The notes: a model not told the origin generated them from the sequence alone. A stretch of 64,000 bases of DNA from Dickeya fangzhongdai (GCF_002812485.1 NZ_CP025003.1:4650001-4714000), one strand, 5' to 3'. Numbered from the stretch's first letter, positions 18,936-30,009 are shown. A program made the numbers and translations.

Positions 18936-19012
18936 TGGTCGGCGAGAGAGGATTCGAACCTCCGACCCACTGGTCCCAAACCAGTTGCGCTACCAAGCTG
19001 CGCTACTCGCCG
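18936..19012 (-). tRNA. proM: tRNA-Pro (UGG)
   Basis: 77 nt including encoded CCA. The acceptor stem CGGCGAG pairs with CTCGCCG; the T arm reads GGTTCGAATCC and the anticodon loop TTTGGGA gives TGG. Last gene of the argX-hisR-leuT-proM operon; same order as E. coli. Confidence 0.97.
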
Positions 19013-19052
19013 ATCCCGATTTAGAACACGTACACAACTATCATTGTTTGTG

Positions 19053-19138
19053 TGGTGCGAAGAGAGGGACTTGAACCCTCACGTCCGAAGGACACTAACA
19101 CCTGAAGCTAGCGCGTCTACCAATTCCGCCACCTTCGC
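19053..19138 (-). tRNA. leuT: tRNA-Leu (CAG)
   Basis: 86 nt including CCA, with the long variable arm of leucine tRNAs. The 5' end is GCGAAGGTGGCGG, the anticodon loop TTCAGGT gives CAG, and the T arm GGTTCAAGTCC is regular. Confidence 0.97.
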
Positions 19139-19158
19139 ATATCACAAACTTTAAAATT

Positions 19159-19235
19159 TGGGGTGGCTAATGGGACTCGAACCCACGACAACTGGAATCA
19201 CAATCCAGGGCTCTACCAACTGAGCTATAGCCACC
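19159..19235 (-). tRNA. hisR: tRNA-His (GUG)
   Basis: 77 nt including the extra G at position -1 that pairs with C73 and marks histidine tRNAs, and the encoded CCA. The anticodon loop is TTGTGAT (GTG). It appears identical to E. coli hisR. Confidence 0.97.
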
Positions 19236-19316
19236 ATATACCACTGCTTTACTACGTATTCCGGTACTCAATTTACGGGGTAATAAGTACCTCCGCAGCT
19301 CCCGCGCCCAATTTAA

Positions 19317-19393
<77 letters not shown>

Positions 19394-19414
19394 GTAGCGC
19401 CGTTGCGGGTGGGG

Positions 19415-19443
19415 ATAGTACGGATTTAATATAGGCCTGTCCA
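19415..19443 (-). promoter_or_regulatory. Sigma-70 promoter of the tRNA operon
   Basis: On the minus strand TGGACA (19443-19438) is followed after exactly 17 bp by TACTAT (19420-19415) and then by a GC-rich discriminator (CCCCACCC), the arrangement typical of stringently controlled stable-RNA promoters. Confidence 0.82.
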
Positions 19444-19539
19444 GTGCTTTTTCACAGAAATGATGCGTTTGCTTATGCTTTGCTCATTTGCGGTCAAAAC
19501 CCGGTTCAATCCGCCGTCACCACCCGCAGCTAGCCGCGA

Positions 19540-20934
19540 TTACTCGGTTTCCGTTTGCATTTCCGGCTGTTTTTTACCTAGCCCCAGCGCAACGTAAAAC
19601 AGGCTGACCGCAGCCAGGAAAATACCGCCGACCACCAGCGACATGCGCGTGTCTTCGTTGATGTACATCCCGACCAGCACGCAGACCAGAAACGCCATCG
19701 TCAGGTAGTTCACCCACGGGAACAGGATCGACTTAAACGGATGGCTGGCGAGCGCCGCCTGATGCTGCTGACGGAAACGCAGCTGGCTTATCAGCACCAC
19801 AAACCAGGGAATCATACCCGGCAGCACGCTGGCGCTGTACACGTACACGAACACTTTCTCCGGATTGGGGATAATGTAATTCAGCGCCGAGCCGGCCACC
19901 AGACACAGGATGGACACCGTCACCCCAACAGCCGGCACGCCGCCCGCCGTCACCCGTCCCAGCGCCGCTGGCAACTGGCGGTTGTTGGCCAGCGAATAGA
20001 GCATACGCCCGCAGCTGTACATGCCGCTGTTGCAACCCGACAGCGCCGCCGTCAGCACCACGAAGTTGATGATGCCCGCCGCGGCGGTAATGCCGATTTT
20101 GGCGAAAGTCAGCACGAACGGGCTACCGGACGTACCGATCTCATTCCACGGGAAAATGGTCACAATGACGAAAATGGCGCCGACATAGAAAATCAGGATA
20201 CGCCACAGGATATTGTTGATTGCCCGTTTCAGCGTCACCTGCGGATTACGGGCTTCACCGGCGGTAATGCCGACCAGCTCCACCCCCTGATAGGAGGCCA
20301 CGACCAGACAGAGCGCAAACAGCAGTCCTTTCCAGCCGCCGGCCAGGAAACCGCCGTGCTCGGTCAGGTTAACAAAACCGGTGGACTGACCGTGGTTGCC
20401 GATGCCGAAGAAAATGATGCCGACGCCCACCACAATCATCACCACAATGGTGGTGATCTTGATCATCGAGAACCAGAACTCGATTTCACCATACAGCCGT
20501 ACCGCCGCCAGATTGGCCGCCGCCACCAGCGCAACCGCGCCGATCGCCGGAATCCACTGCGGCAAGGTCGGGAACCAGTACTGCACATACACGCCGATGG
20601 CGGTAATTTCCGAAATGCCGACCGCCATCCACATGAACCAGTAACCCCACGCCGTGAGATAGCCGAAGAACGGACTCAGGTAATTGTGGGCGTAAACCGC
20701 GAACGAACCGGTCACCGGCTCCAAAAACAGCATTTCCCCCATCGACCGCATGATGAAGAACACAAAAATGCCAGCCACGATATAAGCCAGCAGCACGGAC
20801 GGCCCAGCCCACTTCAGGGCGCTGGCCGCCCCCATGAACAAGCCCACGCCGATGGTGCCGCCCAGCGCGATAAGCTCGATATGTCGCGCTTCCAGCCCAC
20901 GGTGGAGCTTGTCCTGTTTTTCTGTATTTGCCAT
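19540..20934 (-). CDS. yifK: Amino-acid permease YifK (ThrP, threonine/serine type)
   Basis: 464-residue amino acid-polyamine-organocation permease with about 12 membrane spans. The N-terminal [26 protein letters not shown] and the stretches [22 protein letters not shown] and [16 protein letters not shown] are the family substrate-pocket regions and follow E. coli YifK almost residue for residue. YifK imports threonine and serine in related bacteria. It lies between wecG and the tRNA operon as in E. coli. In relatives yifK is controlled by Lrp and the sRNA GcvB; I did not locate those sites here. Confidence 0.95.
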   Translation of the reverse strand: MANTEKQDKLHRGLEARHIELIALGGTIGVGLFMGAASALKWAGPSVLLAYIVAGIFVFFIMRSMGEMLFLEPVTGSFAVYAHNYLSPFFGYLTAWGYWFMWMAVGISEITAIGVYVQYWFPTLPQWIPAIGAVALVAAANLAAVRLYGEIEFWFSMIKITTIVVMIVVGVGIIFFGIGNHGQSTGFVNLTEHGGFLAGGWKGLLFALCLVVASYQGVELVGITAGEARNPQVTLKRAINNILWRILIFYVGAIFVIVTIFPWNEIGTSGSPFVLTFAKIGITAAAGIINFVVLTAALSGCNSGMYSCGRMLYSLANNRQLPAALGRVTAGGVPAVGVTVSILCLVAGSALNYIIPNPEKVFVYVYSASVLPGMIPWFVVLISQLRFRQQHQAALASHPFKSILFPWVNYLTMAFLVCVLVGMYINEDTRMSLVVGGIFLAAVSLFYVALGLGKKQPEMQTETE

Positions 20935-21242
20935 ATAACCTCTGTCTTCAATAGATCCTTTTTACGCCGGTATCAAAGCGTTATTGTTTTATACCCGCCA
21001 TGCTTCACATAGGTATACCGGCTCTCTCCCGGCAAAGCATTACCGCTCCCCGACCGGAAAAACGGCCGAGAAGATACCGCAATGCAAACCGGATTCCTAC
21101 CCTTCCTGTACCTGGACATGATGAAATAAACAGCGCAGACAGACCTTGATCACAACGATAAAGCCGTAAAAAAAGTGGTCTGACGAGCAGCAAGCGCGGG
21201 CCGGGCCGCCGCCATGCGGGGTGATGCCGCATTGAAACGCGC
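20935..21242. other. yifK-wecG gap, no gene seen
   Basis: 308 bp between the yifK start and the wecG stop. It should hold the yifK promoter and the end of the ECA transcript. A small hairpin ATGCGG / CCGCAT lies just after wecG, but no T-rich terminator follows it. The 75-codon minus-strand frame from 21232 has no ribosome site and no recognisable protein. Confidence 0.5.
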
Positions 21243-21995
21243 CTAGAGTCTGCCGCCGAAATGCCAGGCCAGGTAGCGCAACAGTTTGAACTGGCGGCGA
21301 AAACGGCTGGGCTGCGTCAGCAAGCGGTACAACCACTCCACCCCGTAGCGCCGCCACGCCGGCGGAGCGCGTTTGACCTGTCCGGTAAACACATCGTACG
21401 TGCCGCCCACGCCCATGTAGAACGCGGCGGGATACAGCCGACGGCAATCGCGCATCAATAATTCCTGCCGCGGCGACCCCAACGCCGCCGTCACCAGTTG
21501 CGCGCCGCTGTCGCGCACGCGCTCTAATACCGCCTGACGCTGTTCCGGCGTAAAGTAACCGTCCTGCGTGCCCACAATATTGACCTGCCACTGTTCACGC
21601 AGCTTGCGTTCGGTCTCCGCCAGCACCGACGGCTTGCCGCCAAGCAGAAACACCGGCGTTCCCAACTGCCCGGCGCGCTGCATCAGCGCCTCCCACAGAT
21701 CGGCGCCGGCGATACGCTCCACCTGGGCGCCCGGATATTTGCGGCGAATGGAACACACCACGCTGATGCCATCGGCATAGTTGCAGTTACCCTCCTGCAA
21801 CATCAGTTCACGCAGCGTTGCATCGCGATCGGCGGCCATCACCTTTTCGGCATTGATGGCAATCAACGTTCCCGGATGCGGCGAGCCGCCTGCAAACAGC
21901 GCCGACACACACTGCTCCATATCCCGAAAACCCTGCACCGGGATGCCGCGAATACGGTACTGCGGAATAGGGTACTGCGGCCGTGCATCATTCAT
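21243..21995 (-). CDS. wecG: UDP-ManNAcA transferase WecG
   Basis: Second glycosyltransferase of ECA synthesis: adds N-acetyl-mannosaminuronate to GlcNAc-PP-undecaprenol to make lipid II. The 250 residues belong to the WecG/TagA/CpsF family, with [22 protein letters not shown] (Asp of the active site), [11 protein letters not shown] and [14 protein letters not shown]. The start overlaps the wzyE stop by 4 bases. Last gene of the ECA operon. Confidence 0.96.
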   Translation of the reverse strand: MNDARPQYPIPQYRIRGIPVQGFRDMEQCVSALFAGGSPHPGTLIAINAEKVMAADRDATLRELMLQEGNCNYADGISVVCSIRRKYPGAQVERIAGADLWEALMQRAGQLGTPVFLLGGKPSVLAETERKLREQWQVNIVGTQDGYFTPEQRQAVLERVRDSGAQLVTAALGSPRQELLMRDCRRLYPAAFYMGVGGTYDVFTGQVKRAPPAWRRYGVEWLYRLLTQPSRFRRQFKLLRYLAWHFGGRL

Positions 21996-23332
21996 TCCGT
22001 TTCTCCTTGTGATGGCGCGCGAACGGCAACCGCGCCGGCGCGCAACAGCAGCCAGTACAACAATTTGGCCGCCAGCAGGCAGGCAGCGAAAACCAGACAG
22101 AAAAACACCACCCGCGAGACAAACGCATCCAGCCCTTCACGCACCAGCACGATCAGGTTAAAAACCGTGCCAAAGCAGAACGCCTGCAACACGGCGGACA
22201 GATAGCGGTTTTCCGCCTGCCGCCCGTAGCGGTAAAGGCCGTCAAACCCCTTGATGAGCAACCCGACCGCAATCGCGCCAGCCGGAATCAACAGCGGCCC
22301 GCCCATAATCAATAGCGAACCGAGCAAGGTCGGCGATATCGCCAGCCCGGCATGATAATTCAATACTTCCCAGGTGAAATAGTTGGCGCTGTTCAGTACC
22401 AGCGCTGGTCGCTCCGGCCACAGCCAGGCGGGAATAAAGACATAAAAATCCCGCACGATGGGCGCCAGTCCCTGTAGCGTGATCTGGTCGAGATGTTGCC
22501 ATAGCATGGCCAGATTTTCCCACGGCGAAAAGGTATCCCGCGTCAGGTACAAAAAGGTGTAGAACGCCTCTTCGCCCTTGACGTCCAGACCGTAGCGCTT
22601 GAGCGCCAGCCAGAACATCGCCACGATACCGCCACCGCCTGCCGCCGCCAGCATCCACCAGGCGATCCAACCGCGTTGTAGGCCAATAAACAGAAACAGA
22701 GCGAAAGCGATGATGATATTGGCGCGGGTGCCGCCCACCAGCAGGTAGGCCAGCCCGCCAAACGCGACGGTCGTCAGCAAGAAAATCAGCCAGGCGCGCC
22801 GGGTCTGGTGCAGGAAATACCACATCAGCATGGCGGGAATAAAGAAATAGAAGAAGCGCTTCAGGGCGACGCCGGCGACGTCGCGAGAGAAAATCTGGCT
22901 ATAGGAACTGAGTTTGAACAGCAGCAGGCCGTTGTTGGCGAAGAATACCGCAGCGGTCACCAGCGCCACCAGCGCCAGCAACCCACAGGTGAGAAGCGCT
23001 TCCAGCCGCGTCATGGTCAACGGCAACGAGCGCGGTGCAGCCGGTGCAGACCGCAGCCGGGTTTTATAACTGACATAATAAATGACGTAAAACGCCGTGG
23101 CGGACAGCAGCGCCAGCAGCAGATTCAGCGGCGAGGCCGTCTCCACCCCGAAGCGAAATGTCAGTAAGGCGGTCAACGGAAAGCCGAAATAGAACGTCAG
23201 CAGATACAGCAAGGAAAACAGCACATTGAAGTTGAAACGCCACCGGCGGAACTCACGCCCGCTCAGCCACAGCACCACGCCGCCGCCGCCCAGCCAGACC
23301 AGCCACAAACCGAAAAACGCCCACTCAGTCAT
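21992..23332 (-). CDS. wzyE: ECA polymerase WzyE
   Basis: Inner-membrane polymerase that links ECA trisaccharide repeats. I start it at [13 protein letters not shown] (23332), giving 446 residues; the open frame upstream lies inside wecF and has a very basic, unlike sequence. About 11 hydrophobic spans; [31 protein letters not shown] matches the conserved family N-terminus in part. It overlaps wecF by 8 bases and wecG by 4. Confidence 0.93.
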   Translation of the reverse strand: MTEWAFFGLWLVWLGGGGVVLWLSGREFRRWRFNFNVLFSLLYLLTFYFGFPLTALLTFRFGVETASPLNLLLALLSATAFYVIYYVSYKTRLRSAPAAPRSLPLTMTRLEALLTCGLLALVALVTAAVFFANNGLLLFKLSSYSQIFSRDVAGVALKRFFYFFIPAMLMWYFLHQTRRAWLIFLLTTVAFGGLAYLLVGGTRANIIIAFALFLFIGLQRGWIAWWMLAAAGGGGIVAMFWLALKRYGLDVKGEEAFYTFLYLTRDTFSPWENLAMLWQHLDQITLQGLAPIVRDFYVFIPAWLWPERPALVLNSANYFTWEVLNYHAGLAISPTLLGSLLIMGGPLLIPAGAIAVGLLIKGFDGLYRYGRQAENRYLSAVLQAFCFGTVFNLIVLVREGLDAFVSRVVFFCLVFAACLLAAKLLYWLLLRAGAVAVRAPSQGETE

Positions 23333-24410
23333 CGCCGTCTCCCGCCGCCAGTGACAACGCCTGCCGCCACCCTTGTTCATAACCGGGGCTGAAGAACGCT
23401 ACCTGCCGGGTATCTATTCGCGCCAGTTGCTCGCATGCGTCGCGCACCATCGCCTCGTTCAGCGCCTCCTCGCTAAGCAACACCGGCAGGCGCTGTTCCG
23501 CCAAATCCTGTCGGAACGGGTTATGGCGACTGATAACGAACGGCACGCCCAGTTGAATCAACAAACACAGCGTGCCAATCCCCTGCTGGCGGTGAAACAG
23601 GAAGTAGCCGAGATCGCAGGCGCGTAACAACGCCAGATAATCGTCGAACGCCAGTGACTCGCGCAAGACCCGGCAGCGCTCAGCTCCGAACAACGCCAGC
23701 CCGTGCCGCGCCACCTGCTCAATGTAATCATGGTTGCCAGCCGGATAGCCCATCGGCACGATCACCCGCACCTGCGCGCCAAACTGACGATGAATGGCGT
23801 CAAGCGCCGCCAGATGGCGGTTGCTGCGATCGCCGGAGTTGCCGACCAGAATGGTCAGCGACGCGTCCGGCGCTTTTTCATGCGGGCTCGCCGCGTACGG
23901 GCTCATACGGGTGGGGAAATAAAGCAGCGACGTCGCCGCGGCCGGGTAACGCCGCCGGAAATAGTCGATATCGCCGCGGGTGGCGAATACCTGGGCAACC
24001 CGCCGCTGCGCCAGTCGCCGCAGCCGGTAAAACCAGCGCCAGCGCCAGCCGCGGGCTTCTTCATACAAATCGGCCCCCCAGATGTGCCAGTAAGCCTGAG
24101 CCGTGCGGATACCGCCGCACAGCAACGCCAGCCACAGCCAGGGGTTAAACTGGCCGTGAAAAAAGAAACGAGCCGACCGATCCTCACGCGCCAGCGCCAC
24201 CACGGCGCGCGCCAGCGCTTTCTGGTCAGCAAAACGCGCTATCTGCAACGCCGGATAGGTTTGCTCAAAGAGATCGGCCGCCGCAACAACCATGAACCGC
24301 CGTACCTGATGCGGCGGCAGCGCCGGCGCCAGCGTATCGTTAAAGAAACGCAGCACCGTCTGGTTATGGTGGGGAATATCCGCCCCCAGGACATGAATCA
24401 GTGTGGTCAT
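23325..24410 (-). CDS. wecF: TDP-Fuc4NAc transferase WecF
   Basis: Adds the third ECA sugar, 4-acetamido-4,6-dideoxygalactose, to lipid II. The start is ATG 24410 ([16 protein letters not shown]), 361 residues versus 359 in E. coli; the longer frame to 24521 reads into wzxE. Family stretches include [31 protein letters not shown] and [14 protein letters not shown]. It is coupled to wzxE by a 4-base overlap. Confidence 0.94.
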   Translation of the reverse strand: MTTLIHVLGADIPHHNQTVLRFFNDTLAPALPPHQVRRFMVVAAADLFEQTYPALQIARFADQKALARAVVALAREDRSARFFFHGQFNPWLWLALLCGGIRTAQAYWHIWGADLYEEARGWRWRWFYRLRRLAQRRVAQVFATRGDIDYFRRRYPAAATSLLYFPTRMSPYAASPHEKAPDASLTILVGNSGDRSNRHLAALDAIHRQFGAQVRVIVPMGYPAGNHDYIEQVARHGLALFGAERCRVLRESLAFDDYLALLRACDLGYFLFHRQQGIGTLCLLIQLGVPFVISRHNPFRQDLAEQRLPVLLSEEALNEAMVRDACEQLARIDTRQVAFFSPGYEQGWRQALSLAAGDGDD

Positions 24411-25657
24411 GCTCGCCTGCAGTACAGAATGAAAACGCCGCAACACAACAGAAAATAGACCGCATAGGTTGCCAGATACGCCTGCGACGCGCCCAGCGCG
24501 CCATGCAATGGAATCAGCCAACGGGCAAACCCGGTCAGCAGCAGGAACTGGCCGAGTTCAGCCAGCAAATAGAACCGCAGCGAGGCTCTGGCGACCACCA
24601 GATAACCAAAAACGTAAGCGCCCACTTTCAATACATCACCTGCCAGCTGCCATGCAAACAGGTCACGCATGGCCGAAAACGCGCTGGAAAACAGTAAGTG
24701 AATCGCCACATCGCGCAACAGCCAGATAGCCACGCCCGCCGCGGCAGCCACCGGCAACACAAACCGCAACGCGCTGAGAATCTCATGCCGGATCGCACGT
24801 TTATCCTGCAAACGCGCCAGCGCAGGCAGTAAATAAACCGTGAATGACGCGGTAATGAACTGCAGCCAGGCATCGGAAATGGTGGTAACCCCCTGCCACA
24901 CGCCCACCTCCTGCCAGGTGTAATGGGTCGCCAGTTGGTTTCGCATCATCACGTAGCCCACCGGCAGCGTTACGGCGGTGATCAACGTCATCAGACTGAA
25001 GCGGGTTAACTGACCGGCCAGCGGCCATGACCAGTCAGGTGTGAGCGCTCGCAAACCTAATGGCGTTCGCCGGAACAACAGCACCAGCGCGGGCACGCAC
25101 GCCAGCGCCGGCATCAGCGCCAATCCCACCAGCGCGCCGGTATACGCCCCAAACCAAACGCTGACGCCATACGCCACGGCCCCCAGCAGACTGCCTGCCA
25201 TGACGGCCAGCGCGTTGCCCCGCGCATCCTGATAACCTTTCAGGATCGCCAGCAGCAGGCTGGCGCCCGCGAGGCCCAGTTGCAGCCAGGCCAGCGCACG
25301 AATTGCAGGCTGGTAGGCGTCATCGCCAAACAGCAGGCGCGACAGCGGCGCAGCCAGCAGCCACAACGCCAGCGTCAGCAACAGCGAGCAACCCATCGAC
25401 AGCGATACCGCCGTCCCCAGCAACGGACTGGGACGGTCGGCATCCGGCGGCGCGGCGGCCACCGCCCGGGTAACGCCGTTGGCGATGCCCGCGCCGGCCA
25501 TCACGCCCAGCACGGTGATCAACTGGCGGTAGTTACCGGCCAGCCCGACGCCTTCCGGGCCGAACGTCACCGCCAGCAGTTTGATGACCGCCAGCCCCGC
25601 GCCGATTTTGACCAGCGTGGACGCAGCCGTCCATAACGATGCACGCGCCAACGACAT
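24407..25657 (-). CDS. wzxE: ECA lipid III flippase WzxE
   Basis: MOP-superfamily flippase that moves undecaprenyl-linked ECA trisaccharide to the periplasmic face. 416 residues with about 12 spans; the N-terminus [19 protein letters not shown] and [15 protein letters not shown] are typical. The start overlaps the wecE stop. Confidence 0.95.
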   Translation of the reverse strand: MSLARASLWTAASTLVKIGAGLAVIKLLAVTFGPEGVGLAGNYRQLITVLGVMAGAGIANGVTRAVAAAPPDADRPSPLLGTAVSLSMGCSLLLTLALWLLAAPLSRLLFGDDAYQPAIRALAWLQLGLAGASLLLAILKGYQDARGNALAVMAGSLLGAVAYGVSVWFGAYTGALVGLALMPALACVPALVLLFRRTPLGLRALTPDWSWPLAGQLTRFSLMTLITAVTLPVGYVMMRNQLATHYTWQEVGVWQGVTTISDAWLQFITASFTVYLLPALARLQDKRAIRHEILSALRFVLPVAAAAGVAIWLLRDVAIHLLFSSAFSAMRDLFAWQLAGDVLKVGAYVFGYLVVARASLRFYLLAELGQFLLLTGFARWLIPLHGALGASQAYLATYAVYFLLCCGVFILYCRRA

Positions 25658-26787
25658 CAGGAAAAGAAACTCAGCGCCGAATTGATTACGGTACGCTGGT
25701 TAAGGTCAGACAGGTTGTAGAACAGCGGCAGGCGTACCAACCGCTCGCTTTCCCGCGTGGTGTGACGGTCTTCGCCGACAAAACGGCCACATTGCCGGCC
25801 GGCCGGGCTGGAATGCAAAGGAATATAGTGGAACACCGTCAGGATCTCCGCTTCTTTCATATGGCTGATAAACGCTGAACGCTCCGCCTCATCCCGCAGG
25901 CGCAGGAAAAACAGGTGGCCGTTATGGCGGCAGTCCGCCGGAATCACCGGCAACGTCACCCGGCCTGCCGCCGCCAGCGGCGCGAACGCGCGCGCATAGT
26001 GTTGCCATAATTTCAGGCGCCGGTCATGAATGCGCTGCGCCGCTTCCAGTTGTCCCCACAGGTAAGCCGCCTGAATATCCGCCATCAGATAACTGGAGCC
26101 GATGTCGCGCCAGGTGTACTTATCCGCCTGACCGCGAAAGAACTGGCTGCGGTTGGTGCCTTTCTCGCGGATAATCTCGGCCCTCTCCGCCAGTTCAGGG
26201 GCGTTGATCAGCGTAGCGCCGCCTTCGCCGCCCGCGGTGTAATTCTTGGTTTCGTGGAAACTGAAACAACCGATATGGCCGATTGCGCCCAGCGGCCGGT
26301 CCTGATAGCGCGACATCATCCCCTGCGCCGCATCTTCCACCACAAACAGCCCGTATTGCTGCGCCAGCGCCATGACGGCGTTCATATCGCAGCCCACCCC
26401 GGCGTAATGCACCACCACAATGGCGCGAGTCTTCTTGGTAATCGCGGCTTCGATAAGGTTTTCGTCAAGATTGAGGGTATCCGGTCGGATGTCGACAAAC
26501 ACGATGGTGGCGCCGCGCAGTACGAAGGCGTTGGCGGTGGAGACAAAGGTGTAACTCGGCATGATGACTTCGTCGCCGGGCTGGATGTTCAGCAACAGCG
26601 CCGCCATTTCCAGCGACGCGGTGCAGGAAGGCGTCAGCAATACCTTGCAACTGCCCGAATAATGTTCCAGCCACTGCTGACAGCGACGGGTAAACGCGCC
26701 GTCGCCGCTGAGCTTGCCGCTGCGCATCGCGGCCTGCATATACTCCAGTTCTGATCCCACCACCGGCGGCGAGTTAAAAGGAATCAT
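25657..26787 (-). CDS. wecE: dTDP-4-amino-4,6-dideoxygalactose transaminase WecE (RffA)
   Basis: PLP-dependent aminotransferase of the DegT/DnrJ/EryC1 family making TDP-Fuc4N, 376 residues. The N-terminus is MIPFNSPPVVGSELEYMQ. The PLP lysine lies in FHETKNYTAGGEGG (about Lys181), and VVEDAAQGMM carries the cofactor-binding Asp. An AGG ribosome site lies 7 bases before the ATG, immediately followed upstream by the tandem repeat at 26805-26849. Confidence 0.96.
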   Translation of the reverse strand: MIPFNSPPVVGSELEYMQAAMRSGKLSGDGAFTRRCQQWLEHYSGSCKVLLTPSCTASLEMAALLLNIQPGDEVIMPSYTFVSTANAFVLRGATIVFVDIRPDTLNLDENLIEAAITKKTRAIVVVHYAGVGCDMNAVMALAQQYGLFVVEDAAQGMMSRYQDRPLGAIGHIGCFSFHETKNYTAGGEGGATLINAPELAERAEIIREKGTNRSQFFRGQADKYTWRDIGSSYLMADIQAAYLWGQLEAAQRIHDRRLKLWQHYARAFAPLAAAGRVTLPVIPADCRHNGHLFFLRLRDEAERSAFISHMKEAEILTVFHYIPLHSSPAGRQCGRFVGEDRHTTRESERLVRLPLFYNLSDLNQRTVINSALSFFS

Positions 26788-26804
26788 GTCGTCACCTGCA
26801 GAAA

Positions 26805-26849
26805 CATTATCGGTAGAACCATCATCGATAGAACCATTATCGATAAAAC
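26805..26849 (-). repeat. Three 15-bp tandem units at the wecD-wecE junction
   Basis: On the minus strand the last codons of wecD, TGG-TTT-TAT-CGA-stop, are repeated twice more as TGG-TTC-TAT-CGA-TGA and TGG-TTC-TAC-CGA-TAA. Each 15-bp unit carries its own in-frame stop, so wecD ends at the first and the copies form the spacer before the wecE ribosome site. Confidence 0.92.
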
Positions 26850-27541
26850 CAGTAGGCGGTGCTCTCCACCCGTGCGCCGCTGCGCAGGTAGAGCCGTAAT
26901 GCCGCCAGATTGCTGGTCTGGGTCGCCACCGTCAGCCGGCGAATGCCGCGCTGCTGACACCAGACCCGCGCCACCTGCATCAGCCGCTGACCAATCCCTT
27001 GCCCGGTCATGCCCGGCCAGGCGGACAACACGCCGATACGCGCGGTGCTGGGCGAAGTCTGGCGTAACGTCACGAACCCCTGCAACGGCGCGCCCTGACC
27101 GCCCATCACCAGACAGGCGTCGTCAAAGGTGCCATACACCGCTTTTTCCACCCACCGCGCATAGAAACGGCCGCAATCGTCCGGGCCATACCACGGCGCC
27201 CGAAACCGGCTCAGTACAAAACTTTTTGTCGCCGCCGCGCGCAGCGCCGCAATATCCCCCGTCTCCGCCTCACGCACGCCAACGGCGAACATGGCCCGGG
27301 CGGCAGGTACGACCGGCATACTGAAATCCACCTCGCCTTCCGCCAGCCGAAACCCCAGCGCCGACAACGCATCCGCCGTCGCCAGATCGCTGGCCGCCAG
27401 CTTGGCCTGGCATAACTCATAGCGATCCAGATCGGCAATGGTTAACGGCGGTGCGGTATCCTGGAAACTCAACCGTCCGCTAATACGCTGAAAAAAATCG
27501 CTTTCCCAGACCAGAGGTTCAATCTCAGCACAAACAGGCAT
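26837..27541 (-). CDS. wecD: dTDP-fucosamine acetyltransferase WecD (RffC)
   Basis: GNAT enzyme that acetylates TDP-Fuc4N to TDP-Fuc4NAc for ECA. 234 residues; the start MPVCAEIEPLVWESDFFQRISGRL and the acetyl-CoA loop MTGQGIGQRLMQVA are clear, and the end STAYWFYR is conserved. In E. coli rffG and rffH precede this gene; here wecC is directly upstream, 47 bp away. Its 3' end is tandemly duplicated. Confidence 0.95.
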   Translation of the reverse strand: MPVCAEIEPLVWESDFFQRISGRLSFQDTAPPLTIADLDRYELCQAKLAASDLATADALSALGFRLAEGEVDFSMPVVPAARAMFAVGVREAETGDIAALRAAATKSFVLSRFRAPWYGPDDCGRFYARWVEKAVYGTFDDACLVMGGQGAPLQGFVTLRQTSPSTARIGVLSAWPGMTGQGIGQRLMQVARVWCQQRGIRRLTVATQTSNLAALRLYLRSGARVESTAYWFYR

Positions 27542-27588
27542 AGGTCACTCCGGTTAACGCAGAATCCACAGCCGTCGCCACGCCGCCT

Positions 27589-28854
27589 TCACCGCCAGAC
27601 GCCTTTGGTGTCCACCACCCAGCGTTGCGTCACCTGTTCAGGGGCAATCGCCCTGAACTGCTGGTGGTCTACCAGCAACACCAGGACATCCGCGTCGCTC
27701 AACGCCCGCGTAATCTCCACCTGCTCGGCCTTTCCCTGCAAACCGGGCGGTAACTGACGAATATGAGGCTCGACCACCCAGGTCGTCCCGGCATGCCATT
27801 CAGCCACCTGCCCGGCGATCGCCAGCGCCGGACTCTCGCGAAGGTCTTCCACATCGGGCTTGAACGCCAGCCCCAGACAGGCGATGCGCAAATCGCAGGC
27901 CCGTTTATTGCCCTGCGCCAGCGCATCCGCCACCATAATTTTCACCTGCTCCACCACCCAGCGGGGCTTGGCGTCATTCACCTCGCGGGCGGTACGAATC
28001 AGACGCGCCTGCTGCGGGTGCTGCGATACGATAAACCAGGGGTCGACCGCGATGCAGTGACCGCCCACGCCCGGCCCCGGTTGCAAAATATTGACGCGTG
28101 GATGGCGATTAGCCAGACGAATCAGCGCCCACACATCGATTTGCTGCTCGGCGCAAATCAGCGACAATTCATTGGCGAACGCGATATTCACGTCCCTAAA
28201 GCTGTTTTCCGTCAATTTGCACATTTCAGCGGTTCGCGAGTCCGTCATCGTACACTCGCCGTCCAGCAGGAAGAGGCGATACAGCTCGCTTGCCCGCGCC
28301 GCGCAACGCGGCGTCATCCCGCCGATCACCCGATCCTGGCTGAGCAGTTCTTCCATGATGCGGCCGGGCAATACCCGCTCCGGACAATAGGCAATGCGGA
28401 TATCCGACGCCTCGCCGGCCTGCTGGGGGAAGCTCAGATCCGGCCGCGCCTGCGCCAGCCAGTCCGCCATCTGCTCCGTGGCGCCGACCGGCGACGTCGA
28501 CTCCAGAATGACCAGATCCCCCGGTTTCAGCACCGGCGCCAGCGACAGGGCGGCGGCTTCCACCAACGAGACGTCAGGCTGATGGTCCGCCTTTAACGGG
28601 GTCGGCACCGCGATAAGGAAGGCCTCCGCCGACACCGGATGGCTGCCGGCCTGCAAATACCCTTGCGCCACCGCCGCCTGCACCGCCTGCGCCAATCCCG
28701 GCTCCGCAATATGAGTATGGCCCCGGTTGATGCTCTCCACCACGTGCGGGTTCACATCCACACCAAAAACAGACTGTTGCCGCGAGGCCAAAAGCGTAGC
28801 GGTCGGCAGGCCGATATACCCCAGACCCAGCACACAGATGCGATTAAAACTCAT
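27589..28854 (-). CDS. wecC: UDP-N-acetyl-D-mannosamine dehydrogenase WecC
   Basis: NAD-dependent oxidation of UDP-ManNAc to UDP-ManNAcA. 421 residues: Rossmann motif [10 protein letters not shown] (10-19), ESTSPVG, the catalytic-cysteine loop [15 protein letters not shown] (about 258-272) and a C-terminal UDP-binding domain. It overlaps wecB by 4 bases. Confidence 0.97.
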   Translation of the reverse strand: MSFNRICVLGLGYIGLPTATLLASRQQSVFGVDVNPHVVESINRGHTHIAEPGLAQAVQAAVAQGYLQAGSHPVSAEAFLIAVPTPLKADHQPDVSLVEAAALSLAPVLKPGDLVILESTSPVGATEQMADWLAQARPDLSFPQQAGEASDIRIAYCPERVLPGRIMEELLSQDRVIGGMTPRCAARASELYRLFLLDGECTMTDSRTAEMCKLTENSFRDVNIAFANELSLICAEQQIDVWALIRLANRHPRVNILQPGPGVGGHCIAVDPWFIVSQHPQQARLIRTAREVNDAKPRWVVEQVKIMVADALAQGNKRACDLRIACLGLAFKPDVEDLRESPALAIAGQVAEWHAGTTWVVEPHIRQLPPGLQGKAEQVEITRALSDADVLVLLVDHQQFRAIAPEQVTQRWVVDTKGVWR

Positions 28855-29981
28855 GCGGTCACCCGGTGTTGTTTCAAAACGGAGAGAATTCGCTGGCTGG
28901 CTAACCCATCGCCATAAGGGTTATGCGCATAGCTCATGGCCTGATAAACGGAAGCATCCGCCAGCAGTTGCGAGACTTCGCGGATAATCGTTGCGGTATC
29001 GGTTCCCACCAGCCGCACGGTACCGGCGGCCAGCGCTTCCGGCCTTTCGGTCGTCTCCCGCATCACCAGCACCGGTTTTCCAAGCGAAGGCGCTTCTTCC
29101 TGAATCCCCCCCGAGTCCGTCAGGATCAGCCAGGCGCGGTTCATCAGATAGACGAAGGGCAGATAGTCCTGCGGCGTTATCAGAAACACGTTATCAATGC
29201 CGCTGAGAATACGCTGAACCGGCTCCAGTACGTTGGGATTGCGGTGTACCGGATAAACAATCTGAATATCCGGATGATGGCGGGCAAGCGCCGCCAACGC
29301 GTTACAAATTCGCTCCATCCCGTCGCCAAAGCTTTCCCGCCGATGACTGGTGACCAGAATCATTTTTCGCTCCTGATCCAGAAAGGCGTATTTTTCCTGC
29401 AACTGCCCATGCAATACCGCATCGCGGGCGATCAGATCACGAACCCAGAATAATGCGTCAATCACCGAATTGCCCGTCACCCAGATACGGGACGGCGGGA
29501 CCTGCTCCCGCCGCAGATTCTGCCGCGCATTGATCGTCGGCGCAAAATGGTAGGTCGCCAGACGGCCGGTCAGCAGGCGATTCGCTTCCTCCGGCCAGGG
29601 CGCCGTCAGATTACCGGTACGCAGACCGGCTTCGACATGCGCTACCGGAATACGATGATAGAACGCCGCCAGACTGGTCATCAGGGTCGTGGTGGTATCG
29701 CCGTGCACCAGCATCAGGTCCGGCCGAAACTGGGTCAGCACCGGCCCCAATCCAGAGAGGATACGGGCGGAAATCTCCACCAGCCCCTGATCCGGCTGCA
29801 TAACATTGAGATCGTAGTCCGGCACAATCTCAAACAGACGTAGCACCTGATCAAGCATGTCACGGTGCTGCGCCGTCACACAGACTTTGGATTCAAAGAA
29901 AGCATCCTGAGCCATCGCCCGTATCACCGGCGCCATTTTTATCGCTTCAGGGCGAGTGCCAAAAACCGTCAAGACTTTCAC
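28851..29981 (-). CDS. wecB: UDP-GlcNAc 2-epimerase WecB
   Basis: Epimerises UDP-GlcNAc to UDP-ManNAc. 376 residues beginning [20 protein letters not shown] (initiator GTG at 29981). [18 protein letters not shown] and [22 protein letters not shown] are partly the UDP-binding motifs. The start codon and ribosome site lie inside a 17-bp tandem duplication, and a 5-codon frame upstream ends in TAGTG overlapping the GTG. Confidence 0.96.
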   Translation of the reverse strand: MKVLTVFGTRPEAIKMAPVIRAMAQDAFFESKVCVTAQHRDMLDQVLRLFEIVPDYDLNVMQPDQGLVEISARILSGLGPVLTQFRPDLMLVHGDTTTTLMTSLAAFYHRIPVAHVEAGLRTGNLTAPWPEEANRLLTGRLATYHFAPTINARQNLRREQVPPSRIWVTGNSVIDALFWVRDLIARDAVLHGQLQEKYAFLDQERKMILVTSHRRESFGDGMERICNALAALARHHPDIQIVYPVHRNPNVLEPVQRILSGIDNVFLITPQDYLPFVYLMNRAWLILTDSGGIQEEAPSLGKPVLVMRETTERPEALAAGTVRLVGTDTATIIREVSQLLADASVYQAMSYAHNPYGDGLASQRILSVLKQHRVTA

Positions 29982-30009
29982 TAATGACTCTCTTTCACTG
30001 ATGACTCTC
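29976..30009 (-). repeat. 17-bp tandem duplication covering the wecB start, with a mini upstream frame
   Basis: Plus-strand units TTTCACTAATGACTCTC and TTTCACTGATGACTCTC are adjacent and differ at one base. On the minus strand each carries the purine-rich ribosome site and a GTG. The upstream GTG (29998) opens GTG-AAA-GAG-AGT-CAT-TAG, whose stop overlaps the real wecB GTG by one base (TAGTG). Confidence 0.88.

Noticed and set aside
18794..18979. N-terminal extension of the SnoaL-like protein
   Set aside because: It would read through the tRNA operon terminator and part of tRNA-Pro; the ATG at 18793 has a good GGAG site.
12590..19012. tRNA-Pro-integrated genomic island
   Set aside because: The salvage cluster lies on the 3' side of the tRNA operon, but no integrase gene and no repeated tRNA 3' end were found near 12600; E. 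coli also has variable genes between glmZ and this operon.
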